From: Pseudoalteromonas arctica A 37-1-2
GTDB taxonomy: Bacteria > Pseudomonadota > Gammaproteobacteria > Enterobacterales > Alteromonadaceae
Reading direction: 5' to 3'
Assembly (NCBI RefSeq): GCF_000238395.3
Contig: NZ_CP011025.1
Coordinates: forward strand, 124,001-188,000
DNA length: 64,000 nucleotides
Part shown: positions 28,443 to 36,428 of the stretch, one piece after another
Position numbering within the stretch: the stretch's first letter is position 1
How the letters are laid out: each line of letters opens with the position of its first letter
Notes under the pieces: generated by a model
Seen by the model: the letters and a program-made list of their open reading frames with translations, nothing else
What the model was told of the DNA's origin: nothing
Database searches by the model: none
Position numbers and translations under genes: made by a program

Positions 28443-29041
28443 TGAGCGTATTTTTTAGTGGCTTAATGGCCCCACTTGATAAAAACAATGTTGATACTGA
28501 CCAAATTATTCCTAAGCAGTTTTTAACATCAACTAGCCGTGAAGGTTTTGATGCTGCATTATTTTATGATTGGCGCTACCTAGATAACGACGAGCCAAAC
28601 CCTGACTTTATTTTAAATCGCCCTTGTTACCAAGGCGCGCAAATATTATTAACGCGCGATAACTTTGGTTGTGGCTCATCTCGTGAGCACGCGCCATGGG
28701 CGCTTAAGCAATATGGTTTTGAAGTAATTTTGGCTGAAAGCTTTGCAGATATTTTCTTTAATAATTGTGGTAACAACCAAATGCTAGCCATTGCATTACC
28801 TGCCGATACGCTTGAGCAATTGTTTGTACTTAGCGAGCAGCACGACGATATTAACATTGAAATCGATCTTGAAAATCAAACACTAACAAGCAGTAAGTTT
28901 GCACCAATTAGTTTTGATATTAGTAAAGAGGTAAAAGAACGTTTGTTAAGTGGTTTAGACTTTATTGGTGTAACCGAAACGCTAAACCCACAAATTGATG
29001 CGTTTGAAAAACAACTAGCGACTGAGCGTTCTTGGCAGTAA
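28442..29041 (+). CDS. leuD: 3-isopropylmalate dehydratase, small subunit
   Basis: Swivel-domain partner of LeuC. Shows 'NNVDTDQIIPKQFL' near residue 15 and 'NFGCGSSREHAPWAL' near 72, the latter carrying the active-site serine. 199 residues is normal. Last gene of the leucine operon; no clear terminator follows, though a weak hairpin lies at 29103-29133 in the leader of the next gene. Confidence 0.96.
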   Translation: MSVFFSGLMAPLDKNNVDTDQIIPKQFLTSTSREGFDAALFYDWRYLDNDEPNPDFILNRPCYQGAQILLTRDNFGCGSSREHAPWALKQYGFEVILAESFADIFFNNCGNNQMLAIALPADTLEQLFVLSEQHDDINIEIDLENQTLTSSKFAPISFDISKEVKERLLSGLDFIGVTETLNPQIDAFEKQLATERSWQ

Positions 29042-29053
29042 CGCTAAATATAT

Positions 29054-29082
29054 TTGACATGATCGTCAGCATACAGTAAATT
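29054..29082 (+). promoter_or_regulatory. sigma-70 promoter of the NYN-domain gene
   Basis: A perfect TTGACA (29054-29059) and TAAATT (29077-29082) with a 17-base spacer. The leader of about 80 bases then contains a stem ATATCC / GGATAT (29108-29129, extended by GCT/AGC) before the start at 29169. The gene is therefore probably transcribed independently of the leucine operon. Confidence 0.65.
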
Positions 29083-29168
29083 TGATGCATCGGCTCGGCA
29101 CAGCTCATATCCATATTTTTAGCGGATATCAGCAGTCCCGGGCTTTTTGCGTTTTTGTGAGCATATAA

Positions 29169-29918
29169 ATGGATAATAAAATTGCAGTTTTTGTAGACGG
29201 AGGGTTCTTTGTAAGGCGGGTAGAGTTTTTTAGCCGGAAATACTTTGGGGCTCAGAAAGTCTTACCTGAACATATGGTTTCCATAATGTTGCACATCATA
29301 GACCAACATCAAGTCCATTTGAAAAAAGATATTCTCTATCGTATTTATTACTACGACGCACCTCCTTTTACTGAGCAGTTACGCGAACCGGTTGTACGAC
29401 CGGGAGATAAAGGAGGGGCAAGAACGAAGAACTTTAAGACAGATCCTAGAACTATTCGACAGCTAGACCTTCACCAGCAACTATCGAAAACGAGAAAAGT
29501 TGCTTTGCGAATGGGTGAGCTTGCTGCTACTAAGCGTTGGATTCTCAACGAATACGCTCAAAAAAGTTTGCTAAAAGGGGATAAGCGTATTGACGAACTC
29601 ACGCCTGAGGATTTCCATCCTGATTTTCAACAAAAAGGTGTAGATACACGTATAGGTATAGATATAACAACCCTTACCCTTAGTCAGTTTGTAGATACTA
29701 TGGTTCTAATAGCTTCTGATGCTGACTTCGTTCCGGCTGCAAAGTTAGCTCGTACTCATGGTGTAGATGTTGTTCTTGATCCGCTATTCGGCACTGTAGC
29801 AAAAGGTCTTGAAAAGCACATCGATGGTAAAAAATCTTTTGATATTGTGAAAAAGTTATCTGAACTTTTTAATGTTCAACCAAACCCTATACCAGAGTGG
29901 TGGGGTGTTGGTGATTGA
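29169..29918 (+). CDS. NYN-domain (LabA/DUF88-like) putative ribonuclease
   Basis: Predicted PIN-like nuclease of 249 residues. The NYN acidic residues are visible: 'AVFVDGGFF' at residues 6-14, 'KGVDTRIGIDI' near 155-165 and 'LIASDADFVPA' near 180. The middle section (about 60-150) is long and basic ('GGARTKNFKTDPR'), which suggests RNA binding. NYN proteins generally cleave RNA, but the substrate is not known. It lies alone between the leucine operon and a DUF3360 gene, without a good ribosome site, and looks like an accessory gene that was inserted here. Followed by a strong terminator. Confidence 0.75.
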   Translation: MDNKIAVFVDGGFFVRRVEFFSRKYFGAQKVLPEHMVSIMLHIIDQHQVHLKKDILYRIYYYDAPPFTEQLREPVVRPGDKGGARTKNFKTDPRTIRQLDLHQQLSKTRKVALRMGELAATKRWILNEYAQKSLLKGDKRIDELTPEDFHPDFQQKGVDTRIGIDITTLTLSQFVDTMVLIASDADFVPAAKLARTHGVDVVLDPLFGTVAKGLEKHIDGKKSFDIVKKLSELFNVQPNPIPEWWGVGD

Positions 29919-29952
29919 CATTCTTCTAATCGAAGCGAGTTAAATAAATATC

Positions 29953-29982
29953 AAAAAAGCACGGCAATTGCCGTGCTTTTTT
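29953..29982. terminator. bidirectional terminator
   Basis: Perfect stem AAAAAAGCACGGC / GCCGTGCTTTTTT with loop AATT between the convergent NYN and DUF3360 genes. Confidence 0.92.
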
Positions 29983-30013
29983 GTGGGTAAATATTAGATG
30001 TGGTAGCTAAAGG

Positions 30014-31513
30014 TTAATGCCTAAAGTCAGCCATTAACGCAGGTATACCGGGTAACATGCCTACAATTGCCATTACAGTGGTAAGTAACACAAACATAAT
30101 AAGTGGAATCACCCAGCGGCTCATTTTAGTTAGCTCAGCGCTGCGCTCTTTACAGCCAATCAGCCCTAAGTTATCAAGTAACATAGTAAGTGACCAACCA
30201 AAAGCAGGATTAACCAAGGTCGAAGCAAACACCACAATAGCGGCTGATTGCGTCGTTTTACCTTCGCGCGTCATTTCCATGCCAGCTTCAAGTAGCGGGA
30301 TAAACACCCCAACAATAAGCGCTACACACAATACCGGCTGCCAAATTGCTAAATCCATAGGGTAACCCCATAAACCAGCAATAATACAAAATAATGCAGT
30401 TAAAATAGCGCCAGCAGGTATAGGGCGTTTAGCAATAGCGGCAGGCACAATATAAGTACCCCAAGAGGAGGCAAAGTTAGCACCACCGGCAAGTGAGCCG
30501 AATGTTTGTCTAACCGATGCACTTAGCATGGTGTCGTCGATATTCATTTGTACTTTTTCAGTGCGTTGCGGATAGCTTATTTTTTGAAATACTTGATGGC
30601 CTAAAAAATCAGGAGACCACATAGCAACGGCGAGCACTGCAAATGGGAGTACAACAACAAAGCTTTCAAGCGTTGGTAGGCCAAGCATCCAGCCCGTGTT
30701 TTCGCCCCACCAGTAAGCTGGGTTCATATTTGGTAAACCCGGTGCAGTATGAAACTCAAACGGTGCGCCTAAGGCAAAGGCAACCACGCCACCAATAAGG
30801 CAACTTAACGGCACGGCTAACCAACGCTTTTTAAAGTGCTCTAATAGCGCATACAATAAAATGGTGGCTAAAATAACAATAAACGCAATGTGTGCCATAT
30901 CAATAGCTTCAGCCCAAGCAAACAGCTTTTTAACTTGCGAAATAGTACCAATAAAGCCTAAATAAATAAGTAGCCCGCCACATACACCTTTACTGGTTAG
31001 GCGCGCGAGCATACTTCCTCCCTTGGTTATGGCTAAAATAAAACCAAAGGCACCAATGAGTAAGCCAAACGCCATAGGGTGACCGCCAGCAGCAACAACA
31101 ATAGGAATTAACGGAATAAGCGGGCCGTGAGTACCAGCCAAGTTGGCTGTAGGTAAAATAAAGCCTGAGAATAAGATGATAAAAATAGAAACAATGAGTA
31201 ATTCGTAGCGCACATTTTCTAAAACAAAGGCATCGCTTAATCCAAGAGGCGCTGCAAATGTTGCCGCAATAGCCCCCACCATAACGACTTTACCAATAGT
31301 GCCCGCCATTGCAGGAATGGTGTCTTCAAATTCAAATCGGTAATCTCTAAACGGTAAATTCGGACGCCAGCGCTTAGGCTGCATAATTTGTAATTCATGT
31401 TCGAGATACTCGTCGCGAGTATTAAACTCTGAACTCGGCTTGTGAAGTTGCTCGTAGCTTTGAGCATCCTTGTGCGTGTTTGATGGTGCATCACCGGGTG
31501 GTGTAGTTTGCAT
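30014..31513 (-). CDS. DUF3360 family multi-pass membrane protein, permease-like
   Basis: Protein of 499 residues. After a soluble N-terminal 80 residues it has about 11-12 membrane helices, with 'TANLAGTHGPLIPLIPIVVAAGG' near 125 recalling the substrate site of SulP/NCS2-type transporters. The best match by memory is DUF3360, a family common in Vibrio and Pseudoalteromonas and predicted to be an anion or nucleobase transporter; the substrate is unknown. Start ATG with AGGAGA upstream. Monocistronic. Confidence 0.65.
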   Translation of the reverse strand: MQTTPPGDAPSNTHKDAQSYEQLHKPSSEFNTRDEYLEHELQIMQPKRWRPNLPFRDYRFEFEDTIPAMAGTIGKVVMVGAIAATFAAPLGLSDAFVLENVRYELLIVSIFIILFSGFILPTANLAGTHGPLIPLIPIVVAAGGHPMAFGLLIGAFGFILAITKGGSMLARLTSKGVCGGLLIYLGFIGTISQVKKLFAWAEAIDMAHIAFIVILATILLYALLEHFKKRWLAVPLSCLIGGVVAFALGAPFEFHTAPGLPNMNPAYWWGENTGWMLGLPTLESFVVVLPFAVLAVAMWSPDFLGHQVFQKISYPQRTEKVQMNIDDTMLSASVRQTFGSLAGGANFASSWGTYIVPAAIAKRPIPAGAILTALFCIIAGLWGYPMDLAIWQPVLCVALIVGVFIPLLEAGMEMTREGKTTQSAAIVVFASTLVNPAFGWSLTMLLDNLGLIGCKERSAELTKMSRWVIPLIMFVLLTTVMAIVGMLPGIPALMADFRH

Positions 31514-31931
31514 GCGTTCTCCTGCAACATTGTTGCTTAATCAAATAAATACGGCTTTTGTTAAAGCAAATGAATATTGAACATGCAGGGTAAATCAGCT
31601 CTTAGGCTGGGATGTATAGGCAAAAGGTCGTGCATGGTTGTTTTTAATACAGTTAATCTGACAATCAGCTTTACGTTAAAAATTATAAAATTACACAAAA
31701 TGATTTAAAGTTATTACAAATCAATGGTTTGATTTTTATTTCAAGGAGTTTGATCACTGTTTATAGCGGGGAATAGTGTTAATGGCAGGTTATTATCCTT
31801 TAGTCTTAGTGGCTGTAAAAGCCGCTTTGTTTGAAAAGCTTATTGGTAGCAGCCGTTAATTTCGTTTTATTTGTGGTGAAATAATACTTCTGTTACTTTC
31901 GGATTGTTAATAACAACAATAAAGAATAGAG
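31514..31931. other. 418-bp intergenic region upstream of DUF3360 and the split SRPBCC gene
   Basis: Holds divergent promoters that I cannot place exactly. A 25-codon frame at 31782-31859 with a GCGGGG-type ribosome site is visible but has no recognisable product. No repeats or tRNA seen. Confidence 0.4.
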
Positions 31932-32468
31932 ATGCAACTCAACTCCCCTAAATCAATTGGTATTTTACTTGGTACGCTTTACGGCATATTTATGCGGCTG
32001 TTTGTAGAGCTAGTCAATGCTTACAATTTAGGTAGCTTAGTCTCTATATCATTTATGTTTTTAGTGCCTGTTGCTATTGGCTATATTCGTATTCACTTTG
32101 AGTACAACGAATCAAAAACATTAACTAAAAGGCAAATGATCACGATTGCTTGGCAGCCTATTTTTGTTTTTTTATTTGTAAGTATAATTACTTTGCTTGA
32201 AGGGAGCATTTGTGTGGCAATGGCTTTGCCTGCTTTTATGTTTTTTGCCAGCATTGGTGGGTTACTTGCGGGCTTTGTTAGAAAACGTAAAATAAAAAAA
32301 GCGAATAGTTCTTTATTATCAATCGCGTTGTTACCTATATTGCTCTCACCTATTGAAGTTAACTTTTTACATTTATCAAAAACATACGAAGTAACAAATT
32401 CAATAGCTATTAACGCGCCCATCAATGTTGTGTGGCAGCAGTTAGCTAATGTGAGTGACATAAAACCA

Positions 32469-32475
32469 CAGGAAG
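32469..32475. repeat. 7-bp target-site duplication, left copy
   Basis: CAGGAAG directly before the element; the same seven bases follow the right end at 33964-33970. Confidence 0.88.
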
Positions 32476-33963
32476 CTGTCTCTTGATCACAAGTCTGACT
32501 CAAGAGATTTTGCTAAATCGTAGCCTTCCAGGATGGCTTGTAACTTAAGCCATCCTTGCCATAACACTTTCACAGATGCACGCCCTGTGCGCTTGGTATC
32601 TTTCCAGCCTCCTAACTTTGCCAGTTCCTGATACGCCCATGACATATTTGGAGCAGTTTCAGGCAATGGTGTTTTTATTCTCTTTAACCACAATAACTTC
32701 CATGCTTTGGGAGATAACAGTTGTTCACAACTTGGAGAATCAGGCTGCTCATTGGTGAACTTTAGTTGCAATATTCGCGTCGCAATAAAGCCATTAATCG
32801 TCACCAATCTTTCCATGTTATCTTGGCTTTGAAGGCGTAAACTTTCGATATCCGTACCATCACTTTTCCAGACTTTATGGTATTCCTCTACAAGCCAACG
32901 GTGCTCATAGTAGGTGATGATAGCTAAAGCGTCTTCTTTGCTGGTGACTGGTTCACTGGTTAATAGGTGCCAGCTTAAGCCGTTCTCAGCGTTTCCTCGC
33001 TCTGCACAGCCGACATAGTAAACTGGGAGGGAGTGTCCTTTCTTATTGTAAGGCGCTTTGAGTGTCACTGGCGCATAGGTGATATCCAGTGTTGCGCTTC
33101 GGGCTTTTCTTCCTCCTTTTTGTGCAATGTGGATGTGTTTGGTGCCTGCACTCATCAGCTCGCTTGCAAACGCATAGAGCTTATCCTCACCTTCTTCAAT
33201 ATGACGACTTTGCATCGAGCGTACGACGAATCGTTGCTGCTCGCTCAGTTTATACTGCAAGTATTCGTAGATGTCCGCTTCGCGGTCACACACCGATATC
33301 ACGTTCGCCATTTGTCCTTGCAGCCGCTCTGCCATCGCTCGTGACGCTGACTCCCACTTGTAACTTTCTTTTTCTTCGTAAGAAGTCGTCGCGTGTTTTT
33401 CTCTTTTTCCAATCGTGTTGATATCACGACTCCAGCGAGACTGTTCAATTAATCCCACAACTTGCTTTGTGTCTGGCGCAAACAGTAATACGCTATGAGC
33501 TAACAAGCCTCGTTGTTTTGCTCCTCGTCCGACATGACCCAAATCATCTCGAATGGAGGAATGTTTATAAATTAGTGTGGTCGTGTCTTCTAATGCGAGT
33601 AATAAGTTATGACTTTTTGCTTGTTCAACCGTGGCTTTAAAGCCTGACTCTGCTATAGCCGTTGCGTCAATATTCTCGTTGCGAATAAAGCGGTAGGCAC
33701 CTTCCATATCGGCGGGGGATTGAGTGATGTTCACAAGTGGTTTTCCTGGTTCATTTGCAAGCGTTGATGCTAACTTTACCAGACGCGCTGTTCTTCTTGG
33801 ATCACCTAAGTCCGATTTACCGAATTGTTGTTTTGCCCAATGAGTATGTTCGTTAATCATAATGTGCCCTCAAACAAGATTTGAAGATCTGATCATGACA
33901 TTGAGATTTAGTTCAAAAAAATCCCCGCTAATTTCTTAGCAGGGATTTGTGTATAAGAGACAG
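32476..33963 (-). mobile_element. IS4-family, IS50-like insertion sequence (1488 bp)
   Basis: Left end CTGTCTCTTGATCACAAG and right end, read on the minus strand, CTGTCTCTTATACACAA form the terminal inverted repeats. These resemble the inside and outside ends of IS50 of Tn5. Flanked by a 7-bp repeat CAGGAAG. It carries one transposase gene and interrupts the SRPBCC gene. Between the transposase start (33860) and the right end lie about 100 bases that include the hairpin GCGGGGAT ... ATCCCTGC-like 'ATCCCCGCTAATTTCTTAGC', which may block read-through from outside. Confidence 0.92.
32487..33860 (-). CDS. IS4-family transposase, Tn5/IS50 type
   Basis: Cut-and-paste transposase of 457 residues, close in layout to Tn5 transposase (476). 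N-terminal DNA-binding segment 'GDPRRTARLVKLAS' near 20-33, first catalytic Asp in 'LLALEDTTTL' near 96, second Asp in 'VCDREADIYEYL' near 188, and the catalytic Glu in 'YEHRWLVEEYHKVWK' near 320, which also fits the Y-R-E-K signature of the IS4 family. The frame is intact, so the element may be mobile. A shorter inhibitor protein from an internal start, as in IS50, is possible but was not identified. Confidence 0.93.
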   Translation of the reverse strand: MINEHTHWAKQQFGKSDLGDPRRTARLVKLASTLANEPGKPLVNITQSPADMEGAYRFIRNENIDATAIAESGFKATVEQAKSHNLLLALEDTTTLIYKHSSIRDDLGHVGRGAKQRGLLAHSVLLFAPDTKQVVGLIEQSRWSRDINTIGKREKHATTSYEEKESYKWESASRAMAERLQGQMANVISVCDREADIYEYLQYKLSEQQRFVVRSMQSRHIEEGEDKLYAFASELMSAGTKHIHIAQKGGRKARSATLDITYAPVTLKAPYNKKGHSLPVYYVGCAERGNAENGLSWHLLTSEPVTSKEDALAIITYYEHRWLVEEYHKVWKSDGTDIESLRLQSQDNMERLVTINGFIATRILQLKFTNEQPDSPSCEQLLSPKAWKLLWLKRIKTPLPETAPNMSWAYQELAKLGGWKDTKRTGRASVKVLWQGWLKLQAILEGYDLAKSLESDL

Positions 33964-33970
33964 CAGGAAG
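33964..33970. repeat. 7-bp target-site duplication, right copy
   Basis: CAGGAAG directly after the right inverted repeat of the IS50-like element, identical to 32469-32475. Confidence 0.88.
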
Positions 33971-34456
33971 TGCCTTTTTCACTCACTCAATTAATTGGCG
34001 TACCAAAGCCATTAAAGGCAAGTATGAATGCTAGCGGTATAGGCGCTGTTCGCACAAGTACTTGGCAAAAAGGCGTTGTGTTTAAAGAAGTAATAACCGA
34101 CTGGCAACCAAATAAACAGATGCATTATAGATTTGATATAGACCCTGATGCTATCCCCGATGACGCACTCGATAAACACGTAAAACTAGGCGGTGAATAC
34201 TTTTCACCTCTTTACGGTGGATATGAGTTAAGTGAAGATAAAAGCGGCAATACGATTTTAACGTTAAAAACGACCGTGCAAGATAATACAAATTTTGGTG
34301 TTTATTCGCGAATATGGGGGGAGGTGATATTTCAAGATTTTCATCATTCACTTTTAACGTTGATGAAAAACAGAGCTGAAAAGTCACTTATCGCAGCTGT
34401 TTCTTATAATTAGCTTAAACCATCATATTTCTAAAAAATATTACACACTAAAAGGT

Positions 34457-34483
34457 AAAGCCTTTGCATTTGCAAAGGCTTTT
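34457..34483. terminator. bidirectional terminator
   Basis: Long stem AAAGCCTTTGCA / TGCAAAGGCTTT with a two-base loop between the split SRPBCC gene and the convergent endonuclease gene. Confidence 0.88.
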
Positions 34484-34500
34484 GTTTTAACTGCTCACTT

Positions 34501-36126
34501 TTACCAAATCATTTCTACAAATTCAGGGTGGTCGATATACGGGTTACGATTGCCTTGAAATTCAAACGCTGCTTGGTTACGGTCAAGTTCCATTTGGCTT
34601 ACAGGATCGCTGTTATGCCAGTTAAGCAGCATGGCTACAACCCAGTTCTCGAATACTTGGTTGCTTGAACCATTAAGTACAGCATTACTTGAGGTCGTTT
34701 TGGTTTGCCAAGTGCCTATTACATTTTCGTAGCGCGTTGCCATGTAAAAATAAGCGCGAGCAAAGTCACCTTTAAATTCGTCAATTGGCTCAAATACAGT
34801 ACCTGAGTAATTTAATGAATTTGCGGCAGAACCTAATTTACTTCCGTTAGTTGATGTAAATGAAGCGCTTGCTACTTCACCAAATGGGAAGTTACTACGT
34901 TTTGAGTTTACATAACCGTCGGTTGCGTAAATATGATGCACATCTGAGTTCATTGGCTCAATAGTGCCGCCAAACCAGCTTTTAGGAAATGAATGCTCAC
35001 GGTTGTAACAGCCGCCTTCTCCACTATAGTTACCACATTGATCGCTCACCGCAGCATAATTGTAGCTATCTGAGCCGTTTGGTTTTTCGCTATACATATC
35101 TAAAATGCTGTTATCGTTTTCAAAGTATGTATCACGTGCAGACGAGTCGTAAAAATTCCAAATAGCCGAGTAACCCTGTGCATTATGATCTTTAATAATA
35201 TTATAAAGCTCAGTTTTTAGTGCATAACCCGATAGCCCTTGAGCAGTAACATAATAGCCAGTGGGTGTTGGGTTGGTCCCGCCGCCATCACCAGAGCCAC
35301 TACCTAAAGTAAATGCCGTGCTGTCTGTATTATTAAAACTTGCACCGCTAGCAAGTGTGGTAGAGCCTTGCTTAAGCGCATAACTGCCATTACCTGTTGA
35401 ACAACACATGCCATCGCCGTAGCTGTCGTTAATAACAAGTGTGTAAGTTCCATCAGTTAGGCATATTTGCTCATCATACTGAGTGTTTGATGCGTAACCA
35501 CTGCCGTTAGCAAAAGCACTACCTTGATTGTTATTAACGGCCCAGCTAGTTTCGCTACCGTAATTATCGGTATTAAGCGTTAAGGTAAGGCTATTGTCGG
35601 TACAGCTTGTTGATGCGCTGCCATCAGCGTTTGGTAAAAAGTTATCTACGTATACGGTTTCGTTGCCATTAAATCCACTTACATCATAAAACCTAAGCCC
35701 TACGCTAATTGTTTTATCACTACTTGCTGAATAGCTATGGCTAACTGTTTGCCATTGGTTAGTTTGTGCTTGATTTGAATAGCTTTGATAACCATCTACA
35801 TACAAGCGAGCTTTAATTTTACCTTCGGTGTGGTAAACATCAGCCGAAAAGTTATAGGTTTTACCTGCTTCTACAGCAACTTGTTGTAGTAAATCAGTGT
35901 TACTTTGCGATCCTGTTGTTACATTTACAGCAGCAGAGCTACTACCGCTTTTAACTGTACTGGTTGAGCGAGATAAAGCAATTCCGCTATCTATCGTAGT
36001 CCATGCATCAGGTGTATTGCCAGTCCATTGTTCAAAGCCGCCATTAGCTACATTGGCCATTACAGGTAATGAGCCAAGTAACAATGCGGTACTAAGTAGT
36101 TTATTTTTATATTTCCCGTGTAACAT
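34501..36126 (-). CDS. secreted modular endonuclease I with N-terminal binding domains
   Basis: Extracellular DNase of 541 residues. A signal peptide (residues 1-24, ending 'LPVMA') is followed by a carbohydrate-binding-like beta domain (about 25-170, 'NGGFEQWTGNTPDAW' ... 'VYVDNFLP'), a small Cys-containing beta domain (about 175-275, 'DSYGDGMCC'), a Gly-rich linker and the EndA/NucM nuclease domain (about 290-541). The catalytic His is in 'NREHSFPKSW' near 372, and 'NSDVHHIYATDG' and 'NSKRSNFPFG' follow at about 394-410. E. coli EndA has only the nuclease domain. It probably degrades environmental DNA for nutrition. Confidence 0.88.
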   Translation of the reverse strand: MLHGKYKNKLLSTALLLGSLPVMANVANGGFEQWTGNTPDAWTTIDSGIALSRSTSTVKSGSSSAAVNVTTGSQSNTDLLQQVAVEAGKTYNFSADVYHTEGKIKARLYVDGYQSYSNQAQTNQWQTVSHSYSASSDKTISVGLRFYDVSGFNGNETVYVDNFLPNADGSASTSCTDNSLTLTLNTDNYGSETSWAVNNNQGSAFANGSGYASNTQYDEQICLTDGTYTLVINDSYGDGMCCSTGNGSYALKQGSTTLASGASFNNTDSTAFTLGSGSGDGGGTNPTPTGYYVTAQGLSGYALKTELYNIIKDHNAQGYSAIWNFYDSSARDTYFENDNSILDMYSEKPNGSDSYNYAAVSDQCGNYSGEGGCYNREHSFPKSWFGGTIEPMNSDVHHIYATDGYVNSKRSNFPFGEVASASFTSTNGSKLGSAANSLNYSGTVFEPIDEFKGDFARAYFYMATRYENVIGTWQTKTTSSNAVLNGSSNQVFENWVVAMLLNWHNSDPVSQMELDRNQAAFEFQGNRNPYIDHPEFVEMIW

Positions 36127-36428
36127 AGTTGTTCCTATTTTTATTTTGAATGAGGAATATACCCTACATTAGTTAGTTGCAAAATTGTTAATTTAAAGTG
36201 CCATAAAAGGCAATAATCGTCCTTTAATCTGTTTTTGAAGGTGTTTTTATAAATTAATAACTAAATGGAATATCAAAGCAGATTCTATTCTTTTTTTATC
36301 TATGCAGAGCCCGTTATCCTACATACTTAGAAAACCTCAACAGATACGCTCTGGATGAGGTAAAACTCATTTTTAACAATACACAAAGTGTGTTGTGTTT
36401 AATTTTCAGGGTTATGGGGAATCGATTC
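36127..36428. other. divergent intergenic region upstream of cysJ
   Basis: About 300 bp between the endonuclease gene and cysJ. It should hold the cys promoter and any CysB site, but I see no boxes close to consensus. No gene or repeat recognised. Confidence 0.4.

Larger units (their letters stand above)
31932..34413 (+). pseudogene. membrane-anchored SRPBCC-domain protein gene split by an IS50-like element
   Basis: The N-terminal part (31932-32475) encodes about four membrane helices and the start of a soluble domain ('AINAPINVVWQQLANVSDIKP'). The C-terminal part (33971-34413) continues it with 'VPFSLTQLIGVPKPLKASM' and ends at a normal stop. Taking out the element at 32476-33963 together with one copy of the 7-bp target repeat joins base 32475 to 33971 and restores one frame of 328 codons with no stop. 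The C-terminal half has the layout of the START/SRPBCC (polyketide cyclase-like) fold. Function unknown. The frame now ends shortly inside the element, so the gene is inactive. Confidence 0.88.

Noticed and set aside
29042..31513. A multi-gene defence island around the NYN gene
   Set aside because: Only one NYN gene is present; the neighbours are the leucine operon and a permease-like gene, with no other defence-type protein.
31782..31859. 25-codon frame starting MAGYYPLVLVAVKAAL upstream of the split SRPBCC gene
   Set aside because: Short, no family, and only a moderate ribosome site; cannot be supported without conservation data.
33033..33421. Plus-strand frames of 103 and 110 codons inside the IS50-like element
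   Set aside because: They are antisense to the well-supported transposase and have no recognisable product.
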